DNA of 64,000 nucleotides. It comes from Bacteroides sp. (lineage in GTDB: Bacteria > Bacteroidota > Bacteroidia > Bacteroidales > Bacteroidaceae). Position numbers and translations under genes: made by a program. Shown here piece by piece: positions 61,855 through 64,000 of the stretch. The notes under the pieces are model-generated. The model was not told the DNA's origin. It saw only the letters and a program-made list of their open reading frames with translations, and did no database searches. Position 1 is the stretch's first letter; each line of letters opens with the position of its first letter. The stretch spans positions 62,001 through 126,000 of the forward strand of contig NZ_JAQVBV010000007.1 in NCBI RefSeq assembly GCF_028690125.1. The letters run 5' to 3'.

Positions 61855-63312
61855 TTATTTAACTTCAGTGTGATGATTTTTATTGTCCGGAAGAACCTCC
61901 TTACCGAAAACTCCGGTTACTACAGCACCAATCACCTGAACGACAATGGAAACCAGCAGGACTAGTTCCGCCCCTCCCCAAGACAATAACATAGGAATGA
62001 ACAATACCCCTAGTACCGCTCCTACTTTTCCGATAGCTGCAGCCAGTCCTGCACCTTCGCCTCGGTCGGTAACCGGATAAATCTGCGAAGGAATGATGAA
62101 TGTCATCAAGTGAGGTCCCGCATTGAGGAACAATTCGAACATCATAAATCCGGCAATGGCAATCCATATAGGCATATGATATTTATATGCTACCAATAGT
62201 ACGATCAATCCGATAGCACAAAGAATAAATCCCCATACCTGAATCCGGACATGATACCACCTGTTCACCAGAAACAGTCCTAGCGCAAACCCCGGAAGGA
62301 TGAAAAAGTTTATCCATGTTGTGATCTCTAACGAATTGGTAATCCGGTGAATACCGTTCGCAGCAACACTGCTCGATGACGATTCTAATCCCAAAGCCAT
62401 CACTAGTATTGGCAGAAACACTCCGATACCATAAACTCCTAATCCTTCACAGGCCCAGGGAATACCACTGAAAATCACCCTTTTCAAGTTTTTTCCATGA
62501 AATAGATTTCCCCACGATACCTTCGGCACGTCTTTTTTCTTAGGACGATTACGAATTTCTCCTACCTCCAGATCTGATCCGATGTGATGATGAATTTCTT
62601 TTCCTTCAGTTTGTCCCTTTTCTATCACCTCCACATCCTTACCAAGAAAATACCTCACTGCTGACTCTGCATCTGCCGGACGACCGTGCGCCATCAGCCA
62701 ACCCGGACTTTGAGCAAAGCGGATGCGCGTCAGAATCATGAACAATGCAAATACCGCAATAATTAGCAGCAACCTGTTCCACAACTCCGGATTCTGCCAG
62801 TCTTTCAGCAAGAAGAAGCAGATCAGTGCTACTAGAATATTTCCCAATGATGACGAAGCTTTTGCCACACCCACCATGAACAGTCGCCAGCGTTTTGGCA
62901 TGATTTCCGATATATAATCCGAATCAAGACTATATCCTCCGCCAATGCCCAGACCCATTAAGAAAAGTCCCACTACCAACCAAAGAAGGTCGGATGTAAA
63001 ATAAGCTAAAAGTGAAGCTCCCAATACGATGAGGGGACACAGGCGGAAGAAGAAAAGATAACCGTATTTGTCACTCAACCGTCCGAAAATCAGCGAACCG
63101 ATGGTGATACCAATCAGACTGGTACAGCCAATAAGTCCTTGTTGCAACGATGTTAGCTCCGGATGACGGAGCATCTGAATCATAGGGAGGATTATCCCTA
63201 CCAACGTTGCCAGTCCGGCACCGATTATCTGCCCCATAGAGGCGATAATCAGCACTCGGAAGTGCCCCCAGCGGAGGGACATCGTATCCATATTTATACT
63301 CTGTCCGGTCAT
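61855..63312 (-). CDS. Major facilitator superfamily transporter (sugar-porter like)
   Basis: A 485-residue carrier with twelve hydrophobic helices, the loop 2-3 motif GRLSDKYG and the central cytoplasmic loop. It resembles the sugar-porter/metabolite MFS group (DSDYISEIMPKRWR segment). The substrate cannot be read. It is 9 bases behind the urea transporter gene and 27 before nikMN, so it is clearly in the operon; a role with urea, ammonium or metals is possible but unproven. Confidence 0.82.
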   Translation of the reverse strand: MTGQSINMDTMSLRWGHFRVLIIASMGQIIGAGLATLVGIILPMIQMLRHPELTSLQQGLIGCTSLIGITIGSLIFGRLSDKYGYLFFFRLCPLIVLGASLLAYFTSDLLWLVVGLFLMGLGIGGGYSLDSDYISEIMPKRWRLFMVGVAKASSSLGNILVALICFFLLKDWQNPELWNRLLLIIAVFALFMILTRIRFAQSPGWLMAHGRPADAESAVRYFLGKDVEVIEKGQTEGKEIHHHIGSDLEVGEIRNRPKKKDVPKVSWGNLFHGKNLKRVIFSGIPWACEGLGVYGIGVFLPILVMALGLESSSSSVAANGIHRITNSLEITTWINFFILPGFALGLFLVNRWYHVRIQVWGFILCAIGLIVLLVAYKYHMPIWIAIAGFMMFELFLNAGPHLMTFIIPSQIYPVTDRGEGAGLAAAIGKVGAVLGVLFIPMLLSWGGAELVLLVSIVVQVIGAVVTGVFGKEVLPDNKNHHTEVK

Positions 63313-63321
63313 TGTATATCG

Positions 63322-63999
63322 TTATTTATTAGCAGCCTTTTTATGCCATTGCGAGTGGTCCGGCTCCTTATTGTCAAATTTATAGAGGGGAAGCAGGAAC
63401 AACCATGTAGCAAGACAGAACGGAGCCGTGAACGTAGGCATACCGAACGGTAACATCATGGCATTCATGCCTGCCTGAATAAACACAGTCGCAACAATAC
63501 CCAGCAACGCCCAGATAGCAGATCGCCAGTTAGGTTTGTAGAACGTACATCCTAGAGCGATGGCTGTCAGCACAGGGCTGAATCCGTAAAGTCCATTGGC
63601 AATGTCGCTACCTGGACCTTGATATAGCAATACGATGGCAAGCGAAAGAGCTGAACCGATAGCCGCCCACAAAGCCGCCCAACGGCTACTGACAAACAAA
63701 GCTGCCAGAAAGAAAACGCCCGTCACCCATGAATTGATAAGGAACACCTGTGCGATACCTTTCAGCCAATAGACCACTAGTGAACCGAAACTCACATCGA
63801 GTGAAGAAGAAAGATGTGCTGTTAATTCGGGCGCCGACATATATTCCGGAGGCATCCCTTGCAACATCCGTGCCGCATAAAGGAATATCCAAGTCATGAA
63901 AACAAATGGGAAAGTGAAAGAATTGGTTTTCCACGGAACCATCACATTGTTGAATCCTGTCCGTACCCAGACCGTGAGTATGGAGCAGAAAATCAATGC
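63322..63999 (-). CDS. Urea transporter, 5' end cut by window edge
   Basis: The last 225 codons of a UT-family urea channel. The frame is open to the right edge; a TTG at 63996 is internal. The visible region is the end of the first half repeat and most of the second: VPWKTNSFTFPFVFMTW and the later NAMMLPFGMPTFTAPFCLATW are the paired pore signatures, and NGLYGFSPVLTAIALG matches the family box. It mediates passive urea entry. It is first of the visible operon, and urease genes would be expected beyond the edge. Confidence 0.88.
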   Translation of the reverse strand, partial: ALIFCSILTVWVRTGFNNVMVPWKTNSFTFPFVFMTWIFLYAARMLQGMPPEYMSAPELTAHLSSSLDVSFGSLVVYWLKGIAQVFLINSWVTGVFFLAALFVSSRWAALWAAIGSALSLAIVLLYQGPGSDIANGLYGFSPVLTAIALGCTFYKPNWRSAIWALLGIVATVFIQAGMNAMMLPFGMPTFTAPFCLATWLFLLPLYKFDNKEPDHSQWHKKAANK

Positions 64000-64000
64000 G

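Overview
The window looks like a chromosomal segment of a gut Bacteroides. The evidence is the gene content (PPi-dependent phosphofructokinase, fused E1 alpha/beta of a 2-oxo acid dehydrogenase, a hydroxysteroid dehydrogenase, many RND/TolC efflux parts) and the recurring TAnnTTTG -7 promoter boxes in front of genes. The species cannot be fixed from sequence alone. No rRNA, tRNA or CRISPR array was seen.

Left part (1-21.9 kb), mostly housekeeping. It holds a 5'-truncated sbcC, then a convergent four-gene operon (DPM1-type glycosyltransferase, dihydroorotase, stand-alone MetH reactivation domain, membrane metallophosphoesterase). Next come mfd, a 7-alpha-hydroxysteroid dehydrogenase homologue with a broken second SDR fragment behind it, a YgiQ radical-SAM protein, and a two-gene unit encoding an unknown protein and a TusA-like protein without the usual Cys-Pro motif. 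A large secreted amidase-like protein with a golvesin-type domain follows, then a NagB/PIG-L fusion whose NagB part has lost three of four catalytic residues. The last unit is unknown protein, PlsC-like acyltransferase and omega-amidase.

A 2.6-kb gene-poor graveyard (21.9-24.5 kb) holds an IS982-type transposase pseudogene, a second transposase remnant, and two unrelated tandem arrays that both have an exact 22-bp period.

The most unusual locus is 24.46-39.86 kb, seven co-directional, tightly spaced genes. They encode an ABC ATPase, an ABC-2 permease with a large periplasmic part ending in a golvesin-like domain, a TolC-type channel, a lipoprotein adaptor, an RND pump, a 1569-residue RND pump fused to additional membrane helices and a second ABC ATPase domain, and a second ABC-2 permease. 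This suggests a hybrid ABC-RND-TolC export machine in which ATP-driven and proton-driven modules are tied into one polypeptide. The fused ABC domain appears to be interrupted between its A-loop strand and Walker A by about 170 residues with four predicted helices.

Right of it are a patatin-POTRA-barrel protein and an ordinary AcrAB-TolC-like operon (42.5-48.2 kb). After these come PPi-phosphofructokinase, two REP-like palindromes, a membrane-anchored GH25 lysozyme, and an lpdA-lplA-E2-E1 operon for a 2-oxo acid dehydrogenase with a flavodoxin behind it. The flavodoxin converges on prmA across a perfect 19-bp inverted repeat. The right edge is a minus-strand operon: urea transporter (cut by the edge), MFS carrier, Nik(MN)QO-type ECF metal transporter, and an ion channel with an unusual selectivity filter. 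The urea transporter and PDGLE-type metal transporter together suggest that urease genes lie just beyond the right edge.
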